From positions 1 to 34,033 of the IMG/VR virus record IMGVR_UViG_3300044695_003707: DNA of 34,033 nt; one strand, given 5' to 3'. Of this stretch, positions 1-7,060 are shown piece after piece. Made by a program: the position numbers and the translations under genes. Position 1 is the stretch's first letter. Every line of letters starts with the position of its first letter. Below the pieces are notes generated by a model that saw nothing but the letters and a program-made list of their open reading frames with translations, was not told the DNA's origin and did no database searches. Source of the DNA: a virus.

Positions 1-596
1 ATACAGTTCTTAGCAACCTCGCTAAGACGTTCATATGCTTCTAAGAAGCCGTTTGGTCCACGTTTGCCAGCAATATGGACATTGATCTTCATATCTTGGA
101 AGGTTTTGCCATATCCCATCCAACGTGTCATATCAGCGTGGTATTCAAATTCTAATATCGACCTATCGACAATTCCACTGTCGTCACTTGCCAACACGCA
201 AAACTGCCCAGGATGAAAAGACAAGCGAACGCCAGTATCACGAGCCAAGCGTCCAATTTCGGCAAAAGTCCGTTCCGCATACGCTTGAACATCTTCCATG
301 CGCCAAAAATAAATCCACTGCTCGTGAGTATATAGAGTGAGAATGTCGCTACTAATCCTAACCATTCGTAAGTGTTCATCTAACGTACCTACCTTTTGTA
401 CCAGTTTACGAGTTGCCTCAATATTTTGTTTCATTAATGACCAAAGCTTTGCTTCAGCTGTTTTCTGGGTTTGCCGATTAAGCCACGCTACGGTAGTAGT
501 ACCGGTATTATATTTCTTACAATCATCAGTTGCTTTAATACCGTCAACTTGTGATGGGTTATCGATCCATTTGCAAGCAAAACCTATTTTATTCAT
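1..596 (-). CDS. uvdE: UV damage endonuclease UvdE/UvsE, 3' end outside the window
   Basis: The minus-strand frame is open from an ATG at 596 to the window edge, so about 198 N-terminal residues are seen and the C-terminus is missing. It starts MNKIGFACKW and contains RLSFHPGQFCVLAS and a later segment beginning FEYHADMTRWMGYG and ending HIAGKRG. These match the TIM-barrel UV damage endonuclease family, whose His, Glu and Asp residues bind the metals. The enzyme nicks DNA 5' to UV photoproducts and starts their repair. A 75-aa ORF within 152-379 is only a shadow of this gene. No clear promoter is visible in the 40 nt upstream, and the gene probably follows the small membrane protein gene at 638-979. 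Confidence 0.9.
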   Translation of the reverse strand, partial: MNKIGFACKWIDNPSQVDGIKATDDCKKYNTGTTTVAWLNRQTQKTAEAKLWSLMKQNIEATRKLVQKVGTLDEHLRMVRISSDILTLYTHEQWIYFWRMEDVQAYAERTFAEIGRLARDTGVRLSFHPGQFCVLASDDSGIVDRSILEFEYHADMTRWMGYGKTFQDMKINVHIAGKRGPNGFLEAYERLSEVAKNC

Positions 597-637
597 GTTA
601 AATTTCAATAGTTAAAAATTACATAATATACTGATTA

Positions 638-979
638 CTAATCATTGTCAATAGACAATTCAGATAGTTGTTTTTTTAATGCTTTTATGTCATTTAATAA
701 GTCAGCTATGATCGCATATTCATTAGATTGATGTTCTAGTAGATGATATATTACTTTCATAGTCCAATACCACCAATTCATACATACAATAAGCATTAAT
801 GAAACAATAACCCACCAAATTGATTTTTCATGGAGTCCTGTTAACCAATCCCATCCAAAAATTAATAATACTACACAAACAAACACAACAGAACTGGCGA
901 CCAACCATCTGCGTCGTTGTAAATTTATTTTAATTATTTCTTGTGTATGTTTTTCAATAAGGATGGTGAATCGTATCAT
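638..979 (-). CDS. small membrane protein with two TM helices and a coiled-coil tail
   Basis: 113 aa, unrecognised family. A basic N-terminus (KINLQRRRW) is followed by two hydrophobic helices at about residues 26-47 and 55-75, with WWYWT at the end of the second. The charged C-terminus (LLNDIKALKKQLSELS) looks like a coiled coil. This predicts an inner-membrane protein with both ends in the cytoplasm. It lies between uvdE and a 396-aa phage protein on the same strand. Its function cannot be read from the sequence. Confidence 0.7.
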   Translation of the reverse strand: MIRFTILIEKHTQEIIKINLQRRRWLVASSVVFVCVVLLIFGWDWLTGLHEKSIWWVIVSLMLIVCMNWWYWTMKVIYHLLEHQSNEYAIIADLLNDIKALKKQLSELSIDND

Positions 980-1010
980 ATTAATATTTACCTATATGAT
1001 ACGATTAGTT

Positions 1011-2201
1011 TTAACCAACTTTTAATAGGATGATATCTTCATTGATTCTACCATTCAGTTTAGTGTCGGTAGCATTGATATCTTCAAGGAATTTTCTAAG
1101 AGCTATTTTTCCAGCTGATTTAAACTCTTTTAGCTTATCTTCTGGTTTTCTAATGGTTTTTTGAACACTTTTATGCTCATCATAACCAATAATGGTAGTT
1201 CCTTTAATACCAAGTGGCCCAGTCATATCATCTGCAATGTATTTTCCAAGCTTTCTTGTTTTGGTATTATAAGTCCATAATTCTTTTGAACCTAATATAT
1301 CAGTCGGATTGACTGATACTAGTTTTAATGGTTCGAATGTCTTCAAGAATTTCAGTTTTTCTACTATTTTATCTTTAGGAATAGCTTTTTTAGCTCTTGG
1401 TTTACGTAAAACCTTAGCTTCTTCCATTAACATAGTGCAAGCAGAGTCAATTTCCTTATAAAATGCCAATAAATTGTTTATTTGCTTCTTATTTCGATGC
1501 TTATACCCTTCTTTAAGGTCTTCATCCTTGCCTTCGATTACTTCTGATAGTTCTTTTAATCCGAATGAGTAATAATCTTTAATAACACGAGCATGAGCTG
1601 CTTTTACTTCTTTACCTTTTAATAAATTAAGAATCTTGAACTGCTTTGGGTCGAATTTTTCAGGGGTTTCCATCCAAACTTCGATTGCATCTTCAATTTC
1701 TTCAGTCATTTTAAAAGTTGCTTCTCGAACACGCTCCTGTATACTAACAACTGGTGTATTTGGTTTAGTATCTGCATCATCTTCTTGTTCGATGTCATTT
1801 TTACTATCATCAATTACTTTATTAATAGCATTAATTAGCCATTCTTTAGTATTTGTACCCTTATTAAAATCATCACGTTGTTCTGGCATACCACGGGATA
1901 AACAACTGGCAATTGCACCCATTGTTGTACTAACGCGCCAATCTTTGGATTTCTTAAAGTCTGTAATAACACTTTTTTCATAGCCGTTTTCAGTCATCCA
2001 GGTCAACACGGCTGGTTTCAGGTCTTTACCGCTGAATTGTATGTTATAATAATGCATGGCATTATGATAATGCTTCAAGAATTCAGTTGCAGATAATGAT
2101 TCAGTATCATCCCAACGTGGACTCCAATCTTTATTACGATTTTCACGTATAGTGACGCTAGTAATCTTAGCTTTTTTTGTTTTTTTAGCTATTTTTGCCA
2201 T
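1011..2201 (-). CDS. phage protein of unknown function, lysine-rich N-terminus
   Basis: 396 aa with no motif I recognise. The first 15 residues are very basic (MAKIAKKTKKAKIT). There is an acidic linker near residues 137-147 (NDIEQEDDADTK), and the rest is highly charged and predicted mostly helical. The basic tail suggests nucleic acid contact, which is inference only. The Cys-rich protein at 2213-2398 and the 280-aa protein at 2389-3231 lie directly upstream on the same strand, so the three probably share the promoter at 3261-3289. Confidence 0.75.
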   Translation of the reverse strand: MAKIAKKTKKAKITSVTIRENRNKDWSPRWDDTESLSATEFLKHYHNAMHYYNIQFSGKDLKPAVLTWMTENGYEKSVITDFKKSKDWRVSTTMGAIASCLSRGMPEQRDDFNKGTNTKEWLINAINKVIDDSKNDIEQEDDADTKPNTPVVSIQERVREATFKMTEEIEDAIEVWMETPEKFDPKQFKILNLLKGKEVKAAHARVIKDYYSFGLKELSEVIEGKDEDLKEGYKHRNKKQINNLLAFYKEIDSACTMLMEEAKVLRKPRAKKAIPKDKIVEKLKFLKTFEPLKLVSVNPTDILGSKELWTYNTKTRKLGKYIADDMTGPLGIKGTTIIGYDEHKSVQKTIRKPEDKLKEFKSAGKIALRKFLEDINATDTKLNGRINEDIILLKVG

Positions 2202-2212
2202 ATAAATTCCAT

Positions 2213-2398
2213 TTATGGTGTGGGATAGATTACTTGGCTAGGTTTTTCAGGTCTATCTGGACAATACAAGCAGTCTGGATCATTGCATTTTTCTTCTAAC
2301 CATTTATTACATAACTCACAGTAGTAAGCATCATGTCTTAGACAATAACTACGCTCACTACCACAAGTACAAAAGTTTTTAGACGGTTTTACGTCCAT
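2213..2398 (-). CDS. small Cys-rich zinc-binding protein
   Basis: 61 aa with CTCGS, CxLRHDAYYCELC and CNDPDCLYC clusters: nine cysteines plus histidine, enough for two zinc sites of zinc-ribbon type. It ends PSQVIYPTP. The start overlaps the end of the upstream gene by about 10 nt, which suggests translational coupling. Function unknown; such phage miniproteins often bind host proteins or nucleic acid (inference). Confidence 0.75.
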   Translation of the reverse strand: MDVKPSKNFCTCGSERSYCLRHDAYYCELCNKWLEEKCNDPDCLYCPDRPEKPSQVIYPTP

Positions 2399-3231
2399 AG
2401 TGATTTTCTAACCTTAGTTAATCTAATAAGCATATCTTCTTCTTCTTGTTCATATTGAGCTTCAATATCACTCAATCTTACATGAGTAGCAGAACGTTCT
2501 GCTCGTTCTTCAGGTGTTTCATCTTCATAGTCAAATAACGACATAATATCATCACTGCCATTTCTTTTTTTATTGCAGATTTCAGACCAACCACTTACAT
2601 CATATGGATCAGGACGATTTGGATACACTTCTTTCCACCATGTATACAATTCTTTAATTTCCATAGCAGCTAGTGCTTGAGGTGTTGGTTGTCCATATTC
2701 TGGATCATTTTTATCACACCATTCTTCATTAGTTAATTTTGAAGCCCAGTCTAAATAATCTAAACCAGCTTCCGGACAGCGCCAAGTTCTCCATCTAAAG
2801 AAATTAGTTCTCCACCAAGGAACGCAATACATATCACGTTTTTCTTTATCCCACATAACATTATGCCATGCTTGTTCAACCTCGACAAAATTTACAAGTT
2901 CATTGAACAAACATGGTAAGAAACGATAACCAACATCTTGCCAGTTTCCTGGCTTAATGTCATTAGGATGAGCAGTTAATGCATGGCTTTTGACCACCCA
3001 ACGATTATTGATGTAATAACGGAACGATTGGAACGTGTTATATGGCAGGTAAACAAAGTCCTGAAGTTTACCTAAACCGGTTTCTGCAATCCAATATCTA
3101 ACAGGATGTAGTTTCTTTGCTTCTTGTTTCCATAATCGCCATTCACGAGCAGTAGCGAATTCAGGTTTTTTACTACCTGAAATCCATTTTGCTATTTTCG
3201 AATTTGACCAATAAGTTGAGTGTTGTGCCAT
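2389..3231 (-). CDS. Trp-rich phage protein of unknown function
   Basis: 280 aa, exceptionally rich in Trp and Tyr (WWRTNFFRWRTWR near the middle, YTWWKEVYPNRPDPYD later). The C-terminus is acidic and probably coiled (YEDETPEERAERSA, EAQYEQEEEDM). I do not recognise a fold. The gene starts 30 nt downstream of a consensus sigma70 promoter at 3261-3289, with AAAGAGG as ribosome binding site, and is the first gene of the leftward unit 3231 to 1011. Confidence 0.75.
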   Translation of the reverse strand: MAQHSTYWSNSKIAKWISGSKKPEFATAREWRLWKQEAKKLHPVRYWIAETGLGKLQDFVYLPYNTFQSFRYYINNRWVVKSHALTAHPNDIKPGNWQDVGYRFLPCLFNELVNFVEVEQAWHNVMWDKEKRDMYCVPWWRTNFFRWRTWRCPEAGLDYLDWASKLTNEEWCDKNDPEYGQPTPQALAAMEIKELYTWWKEVYPNRPDPYDVSGWSEICNKKRNGSDDIMSLFDYEDETPEERAERSATHVRLSDIEAQYEQEEEDMLIRLTKVRKSLWT

Positions 3232-3260
3232 ATATGCCTCTTTATTTTACTAAAAAAACT

Positions 3261-3289
3261 ATTATACATAATTGGAAAGTATTTGTCAA
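3261..3289 (-). promoter_or_regulatory. sigma70-type promoter
   Basis: On the minus strand TTGACA (3289-3284) and TATAAT (3266-3261) are separated by 17 nt, a perfect consensus. It fires into the gene at 3231-2389. It lies back to back with the late promoter of the endonuclease gene at 3366. Confidence 0.85.
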
Positions 3290-3297
3290 TAATAAAT

Positions 3298-3365
3298 GAT
3301 AAATAAGACTGTAGTTCGCGGAACGCCAATTCCCAACTACTTTAATACTAAACAGGAGTATCAAC
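3298..3365 (+). promoter_or_regulatory. late promoter and double-hairpin leader of the GIY-YIG gene
   Basis: GATAAATA at 3298-3305 matches the T4 late promoter; GTAGTT begins 5 nt later, where a T4-type late transcript would start. Hairpin 1 (3311-3340) is GTAGTT/AACTAC with an internal CGC opposite C and an upper stem GGAA/TTCC. Hairpin 2 is ATACT-AAACAGG-AGTAT, which places the AGGAG ribosome binding site in its loop and 3' strand. The same architecture with compensated changes precedes the endonuclease genes at 7061 and 19540. Confidence 0.8.
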
Positions 3366-4202
3366 ATGAATATTTATCAATCAATACCAGCATATGTGTA
3401 TAAAATCACTTGCAATCCAACTGGGCAATTTTACTACGGATACCGTGAAAGAAATATAACGAATCATAAATACCCACACGAGGACCTATGGGTTGAATAT
3501 TTTACAAGTAGCAAGTTAATCAGCGACTTATTAAGCCAATATGGAAAGGATAAATTCACTACTGAAATTATTTTTACTAGTACGAATAGATTGGATGCAT
3601 ATTGGATGGAACAATCCTATATTCAACAGCATTGGACCAACGCATTATTATTAAACAAACATTTTATCGACCCAGTATCTAAACGCAAGGCATTTAGAGC
3701 AACAAAGGAAACTGCTGCAAAAGCAACATTAACTAAACGTTTACGGGGTACGGATAAACTTGGTGGTGCAAAAACACTAGAAACTTTGAAAAATTCCGGG
3801 AAATTACGTGATAGAGCATTGAAGTCTGCCTCAACAAAACGAAAGAATGGTACCGATAAATTATCAGTGGAAAAGTCTATAAAAACCAGAAAAGCTAACG
3901 GTAATGATAAAATCGGAACTGAAAAAATGGTTAGAACTAGAATTGAAACTGGTTCATATATCACTGGTGCTGCCAAAACAGCGGAATTAAGAAGGATTAG
4001 AGGAACCGATAAAATCGGAGCTGCAAAATCCGCTGATAAAAATAGTCATTTCTGGGAAGTTATAAATCCAGAAGGGATGTCATCAGTAATTAAAAATTTA
4101 AGTAAGTTCTGCCGCGATAACGATCTGCACGTAGCTGCCATGTGTAGAATAACAATATCTGGTAGATGCCATAAAGGATGGAAATGTAATAGAATACAAT
4201 GA
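3366..4202 (+). CDS. GIY-YIG homing endonuclease with C-terminal repeats
   Basis: 278 aa. The N-terminus AYVYKITCNPTGQFYYGYR is a GIY-YIG nuclease motif (VYK and YYG forms), with an Arg 11 residues after the YYG and a Glu near residue 85. Residues about 120-225 carry roughly five imperfect repeats of the type RGTDKLGxxK, which probably bind DNA in steps. The C-terminus (NLSKFCRDNDL, GWKC) matches the domain found at the end of many phage endonucleases. It stands opposite to its neighbours, has its own late promoter and terminator, and is likely free-standing mobile DNA. Confidence 0.85.
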   Translation: MNIYQSIPAYVYKITCNPTGQFYYGYRERNITNHKYPHEDLWVEYFTSSKLISDLLSQYGKDKFTTEIIFTSTNRLDAYWMEQSYIQQHWTNALLLNKHFIDPVSKRKAFRATKETAAKATLTKRLRGTDKLGGAKTLETLKNSGKLRDRALKSASTKRKNGTDKLSVEKSIKTRKANGNDKIGTEKMVRTRIETGSYITGAAKTAELRRIRGTDKIGAAKSADKNSHFWEVINPEGMSSVIKNLSKFCRDNDLHVAAMCRITISGRCHKGWKCNRIQ

Positions 4203-4204
4203 AA

Positions 4205-4233
4205 ATAGGGGGTTCTAAAACCCCCTATTTTAT
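4205..4233. terminator. bidirectional terminator between convergent genes
   Basis: A stem AATAGGGGG...CCCCCTATT with an 8-nt loop is flanked by A-rich and T-rich runs on either side. It sits between the converging endonuclease gene (ends 4202) and the MazG-like gene (ends 4236) and can terminate in both directions. Confidence 0.8.
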
Positions 4234-4235
4234 TA

Positions 4236-4775
4236 TCATCTAACTAAAAATGGTTTTAGGTTTGGTGGAGACCAGGAAATTGGTTTTAAAACTTTTCCAT
4301 CTTCTCTTTTTAATACTTTACCTGTATCCGGGTCAATTTTACTCATATTAGACCGGATAACTTCATTCCATGCACCTTCTACGTCAACCCCTGCTGATAA
4401 CAGTGCACCAACCCCAACTACTATCATATCTAAAATTGCATCAGTGACTTCTACTAGGTCATTATTACTCTCCGCCACACTCAATTCATTAAATTCTTCT
4501 CTAATGAGGTTCAAGTATAGATTATACTGTGCTTCATTGAATTTGTCAACTGTTTGGTCTGATGCGACCATAAATGTTTCTTGATCTTTAAAAATACTCA
4601 TTTTAATTTCCTTATTATTATTTTCTTGTAATCGTTCTTTAATAGAAGTATATGCAGTAATCATACCCATATGTACTTGTATACTAGCTACGTTATCGCT
4701 AGTATTGCATATATTTACAAGAGATGCAATCTCTTGATCACAAAAATCGATGCATCCTTGTATTTTATCATTCAT
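4236..4775 (-). CDS. MazG-like nucleotide pyrophosphohydrolase, frame extended upstream
   Basis: The C-terminal 121 aa (internal ATG at 4601) contain REEFNEL, then EVTDAILDMI, then RSNMSKI and REDGKVLKP, the usual layout of phage MazG/HisE-type helical NTP pyrophosphohydrolases with metal-binding Glu and Asp residues. Such enzymes clean nucleotide pools or act on alarmones. The frame stays open upstream to an ATG at 4775, adding 58 residues (MNDKIQGCIDFCDQ) of unknown nature. Both starts are preceded by the same AATAAGGAAATTAAAATG, so the upstream gene appears to have lost its stop and reads through the spacer as ENNNKEIKM. Two products, 179 and 121 aa, are possible. Confidence 0.75.
   Translation of the reverse strand: MNDKIQGCIDFCDQEIASLVNICNTSDNVASIQVHMGMITAYTSIKERLQENNNKEIKMSIFKDQETFMVASDQTVDKFNEAQYNLYLNLIREEFNELSVAESNNDLVEVTDAILDMIVVGVGALLSAGVDVEGAWNEVIRSNMSKIDPDTGKVLKREDGKVLKPISWSPPNLKPFLVR
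4602..4620 (-). promoter_or_regulatory. internal ribosome binding site of the MazG-like domain
   Basis: AAGGAAAT lies just upstream of the ATG at 4601 inside an open frame. The sequence from AATAAGG to ATG is identical to that before the ATG at 4775, so the spacer looks duplicated. Confidence 0.6.
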
Positions 4776-4785
4776 TTTAATTTCC

Positions 4786-5142
4786 TTATTGTTGTTTCTC
4801 TTCATTAAACCAACGTAGTATAAACCACGTGGCATCTTCTGGTCGTTCAAACATCCATTGTTCACGATAGCCGTTAAAATTACCTTTTAAATTTTCTGAA
4901 CACCATGTTTTAATCACGTGTTCATTTAATGTCCTAGCTATTGGATATGGAAGTTTTATTTGTGTCCAATCTGGGAAAGCTGTTTTAAATACCTCCCAAA
5001 AGATTTCTCTATCCATTTCTTCTTGAATTTCTTTTGCAAGAGTTTCAGACATCAAATCTTGTACTGGATCAATAGTCCAAGAAGCTTTTAATTTTCTAGG
5101 TGTAGCGTTTATTGTTTTTGTTGTCATTTGAATTGTAGACAT
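4786..5142 (-). CDS. small phage protein with a capsid-like RKLKASWT segment
   Basis: 118 aa. The segment PRKLKASWTIDPVQDLMSE followed by LAKEIQEEMDREIF resembles a stretch of T4-type major capsid proteins (RKLKA.WT...QDL...EI..EI.REI). The C-terminal half (NEHVIKTWCSENLKG, then EDATWFILRWFNE) belongs to no family I know. It may be a small capsid-associated or decoy protein, but this is inference from a short match. It overlaps an upstream extension of the next gene and sits 16 nt from the L7/L12-like gene. Confidence 0.65.
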   Translation of the reverse strand: MSTIQMTTKTINATPRKLKASWTIDPVQDLMSETLAKEIQEEMDREIFWEVFKTAFPDWTQIKLPYPIARTLNEHVIKTWCSENLKGNFNGYREQWMFERPEDATWFILRWFNEEKQQ

Positions 5143-5158
5143 CCTTGTCCTTAAATAC

Positions 5159-5554
5159 TTATTCTACTTTACCACCAAGTTCTCTTAACTTTTTAATAAA
5201 GTCCCTTCGGGTTCGATAATCGGATATAATAACAGTGCTTATGGTATATTCTGAATTATCAATTGCATCTTTCGAGTCTCTGAGACTATATCCAGTATAC
5301 TCTCGAACTAGTTTGATAGCTGAAATAACAGAACCATTAGTTCGAATATTCCCTATACTAAATTTCACTTCAGAAGCAGAAGAACCTTCGATCATTTTAA
5401 AAAATACTCGACCTTTTACTTCTTCACCAAGTGCAACATTCATTGCTTCCCAAACTTCCATTGCTTTATCAGCACCGTAATGTTTGGTTAAACTTCTAAC
5501 AAATATTACACCATCATTTACAACTTCTTCTAATGTATCGTTCATATTTTTCAC
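5159..5554 (-). CDS. ribosomal protein L7/L12 C-terminal-domain protein
   Basis: 131 aa. The last 55 residues match the bL12 C-terminal domain: SAIKLVREYTGYSLRDSKDA corresponds to KI.VIK.VRE.TGLGLKEAKD, and RRDFIKKLRELGGKVE to the final helix and strand. In ribosomes this domain recruits translation GTPases. The N-terminal half does not look like the L12 dimerisation domain, so this is a separate carrier of the GTPase-binding face. A GTG at 5554 overlaps the TGA of the upstream gene (GTGA); ATG at 5545 is the alternative start. bL12-like proteins are known in some phages. Confidence 0.75.
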   Translation of the reverse strand: MKNMNDTLEEVVNDGVIFVRSLTKHYGADKAMEVWEAMNVALGEEVKGRVFFKMIEGSSASEVKFSIGNIRTNGSVISAIKLVREYTGYSLRDSKDAIDNSEYTISTVIISDYRTRRDFIKKLRELGGKVE

Positions 5555-5814
5555 AGTGGATTACTTTTTAATACTATTAATGTAAATTCAACCGGATCAA
5601 CTTCTACTGTAAGACAATCTCCCCAGCGATGTTTTATAAAACGCACTTCATCACCATCTTGTCTCCAAATTCTCGTAGAGTTCAATACCAGTTTAAAGTA
5701 GTGATCAACCACAACAGTATCATTAGATGATACTGGAACATTGTACCTGGCAATATATTTTGACCCATAAATTTCAATTGCGGAATCTGCAATTTCATAA
5801 TAAACATTAGTCAT
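5551..5814 (-). CDS. small beta-rich phage protein, unknown
   Basis: 87 aa from the ATG at 5814 (MTNVYYEIADSAIEIYGSKY), chosen because it overlaps the TGA of the upstream gene as ATGA. Alternating hydrophobic residues suggest a beta-sandwich, with WGDCLTVEVDPVEFTLIVLK at the end. No catalytic motif is visible. It is part of a run of coupled small genes from 6415 to 5159. Confidence 0.7.
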   Translation of the reverse strand: MTNVYYEIADSAIEIYGSKYIARYNVPVSSNDTVVVDHYFKLVLNSTRIWRQDGDEVRFIKHRWGDCLTVEVDPVEFTLIVLKSNPL

Positions 5815-5966
5815 CGTTGATGTTGGATTAATGGGGGTTGATTTTCTTTTAAATACCAATCAAATTCTGATCTACAATCTGAACAGCATTTTTTATTCAT
5901 TGATCTAAAATGAAGTAATGCCCCATTACATTTAGGGCATCGTTCTAATGGTTCAGAATGGTTCAT
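5811..5966 (-). CDS. zinc-ribbon miniprotein
   Basis: 51 aa: MNHSEPLERCPKCNGALL, then KKCCSDCRSEFDWYLKEN. The CPKC and CCSDC pairs form a single zinc ribbon. Its ATG overlaps the TGA of the gene upstream and its own TGA overlaps the next ATG, so it is coupled on both sides, which supports it as real. Function unknown. Confidence 0.75.
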   Translation of the reverse strand: MNHSEPLERCPKCNGALLHFRSMNKKCCSDCRSEFDWYLKENQPPLIQHQR

Positions 5967-6121
5967 TGTGGATCTACTTTATTAAGTTCTACTACTGTGG
6001 TTTCTGTTACCGGTGTTGGTTGTTTGTCTAAGCTGGTTTTTACATATGCTAGTACCAATACCATTGTCGTAACCGAAAGTATAACAAAAAATGATACCAA
6101 AACATTTCTAAAAATTTCCAT
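5963..6121 (-). CDS. single-pass membrane miniprotein
   Basis: 52 aa. One hydrophobic helix at residues 6-28 (NVLVSFFVILSVTTMVLVLA) is followed by a polar tail with QPTPVTETTVVE. The TGA overlaps the ATG of the zinc-ribbon gene. It could be a small inner-membrane or spanin-like protein, but there is no cysteine lipobox. Confidence 0.7.
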   Translation of the reverse strand: MEIFRNVLVSFFVILSVTTMVLVLAYVKTSLDKQPTPVTETTVVELNKVDPQ

Positions 6122-6124
6122 TGT

Positions 6125-6415
6125 TTAGTCCTCTTCGTTGTTATCATGGGTTTCGTTTACTTCTTTAACTGTAGATTCTATCCACAACATAGCTCGTAAA
6201 AAGCCTTCTGCCTCAACCGTGTTAATAGTTAAGCCGTCTGCTTTAATACTTTCGTAAAAGTCTTTGGCGCGTTTAACTTCCCACTCAATTGTTTCAGTTA
6301 AGTGTTCGTACTTTTCTTGGGCTATTCTATTTGGTTTTGAACGGTTATTTGCTTCGCGTTCGATTAAGCATTTAATCGTGTCTACAATTGTTTGGTCAAG
6401 ATCTTCGGTAGCCAT
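6125..6415 (-). CDS. helical acidic phage protein, unknown
   Basis: 96 aa, predicted all helical: MATEDLDQTIVDTIKCLIER at the start and KEVNETHDNNEED at the acidic end. First gene after the sigma70 promoter at 6443-6471, in a leader that contains TTTTAACACAC. It precedes the coupled miniprotein genes. Confidence 0.7.
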   Translation of the reverse strand: MATEDLDQTIVDTIKCLIEREANNRSKPNRIAQEKYEHLTETIEWEVKRAKDFYESIKADGLTINTVEAEGFLRAMLWIESTVKEVNETHDNNEED

Positions 6416-6442
6416 ATGTTTCTCTTAGTGTGTTAAAATTGT

Positions 6443-6471
6443 ATTATATCAAGTTGTTTAATAGATGTCAA
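6443..6471 (-). promoter_or_regulatory. sigma70-type promoter
   Basis: TTGACA (6471-6466), 17 nt, TATAAT (6448-6443) on the minus strand. The -35 box overlaps the stop codon of the 64-aa gene upstream. It drives the cluster 6415 to 5159 and probably beyond. Confidence 0.85.
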
Positions 6472-6662
6472 GCAGATAATATCGATAAAAATCTGCAATT
6501 GGTATTCATTTCTGATGGGAACCATGTTTTTCCAGAATCCAATGATCTGCATAGATTATTATCTATAAGTTTGAACCGTATATATGAAAATTCATCATTT
6601 CTACCTAATGTTTCCCCCGCTAACAATGCTTCGTATACTTCTCTATCGTTAATAAATGACAT
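6468..6662 (-). CDS. small phage protein, unknown
   Basis: 64 aa: MSFINDREVYEALLAGETLG, then SLDSGKTWFPSEM. The INDREVYEALLAGE segment is typical of small phage proteins that carry one domain of this type in series; its function is unknown to me. A clear ACAGGA ribosome binding site precedes the ATG. Driven by the promoter at 6691-6718. Confidence 0.75.
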   Translation of the reverse strand: MSFINDREVYEALLAGETLGRNDEFSYIRFKLIDNNLCRSLDSGKTWFPSEMNTNCRFLSILSA

Positions 6663-6690
6663 AGTGTTCCTGTGTGTTAAGTTTTAATAT

Positions 6691-6718
6691 ATTATAGCAA
6701 GTATTGTAGATTTGTCAA
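6691..6718 (-). promoter_or_regulatory. sigma70-type promoter
   Basis: TTGACA (6718-6713), 16 nt, TATAAT (6696-6691) on the minus strand. The leader contains CTTAACACAC before the ribosome binding site of the 64-aa gene. The -35 box overlaps the stop codon of the upstream 44-aa gene. Confidence 0.85.
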
Positions 6719-6849
6719 GAGTTTTTAAAGAATTGTTTGAAGACACCTTCTAATGCATCGTGTAATTCATCGTCTAGTTTTTTAAATTCATCTTCGGATA
6801 ATTCTAAAGTGAATGGTAGTGTAATTGTTGACACAACTTTTTTTACCAT
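6715..6849 (-). CDS. acidic 44-aa miniprotein
   Basis: MVKKVVSTITLPFTLELSED at the start, then FKKLDDELHDALEGVFKQFF. An amphipathic beta strand is followed by an acidic helix. It overlaps the 3' half of the 45-aa ORF at 6788-6925 in another frame. The composition looks coding, but it is short. Confidence 0.6.
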   Translation of the reverse strand: MVKKVVSTITLPFTLELSEDEFKKLDDELHDALEGVFKQFFKNS

Positions 6850-6925
6850 GTGTTTCAAATTTGTAATTTGCACCAGGAGTTTGGCATTTTGTTTTTGTTT
6901 CGATTAAATTAATTAAATCTCTCAT
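6788..6925 (-). CDS. 45-aa ORF overlapping the next gene
   Basis: Starts MRDLINLIETKTKCQTPGA after an AAGGAA ribosome binding site. Its last 20 codons overlap the 44-aa gene in a different frame. Function unknown. One of the two overlapping ORFs may be non-coding in part; the good ribosome binding site supports this start. Confidence 0.5.
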   Translation of the reverse strand: MRDLINLIETKTKCQTPGANYKFETHGKKSCVNNYTTIHFRIIRR

Positions 6926-6994
6926 TGTAGTTCCTTATTAACTACAATATTTATTGTTTACAACAGTTAAGCGTTGTGATATAATCAATTAACG

Positions 6995-7060
6995 GATAAA
7001 TAAAGATGTAGTTCGCGGATGGCCGTCCCAACTACTCTAACATTAACAAGGAATGTCAGC
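6995..7060 (+). promoter_or_regulatory. late promoter and double-hairpin leader of the second GIY-YIG gene
   Basis: GATAAATA at 6995-7002, then exactly 5 nt, then hairpin 1 at 7008-7035: GTAGTT/AACTAC outside, CGC opposite C, upper stem GGAT/GTCC with a GGCC loop. Hairpin 2 is ACATT-AACAAGG-AATGT with the ribosome binding site in the loop. The stems differ in sequence from those at 3311 and 19485 but stay paired. The reading frame could be extended to an ATG at 7019, but that lies inside hairpin 1 and has no ribosome binding site. Confidence 0.8.

Noticed and set aside
152-379. 75-aa ORF that looks like a two-helix membrane protein
   Set aside because: It is a shifted frame inside the UV endonuclease gene, whose conserved motifs run through the whole region.
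125-615. plus-strand ORFs at 125-340 and 337-615
   Set aside because: Antisense to the UV endonuclease gene, with no ribosome binding site and no protein-like composition.
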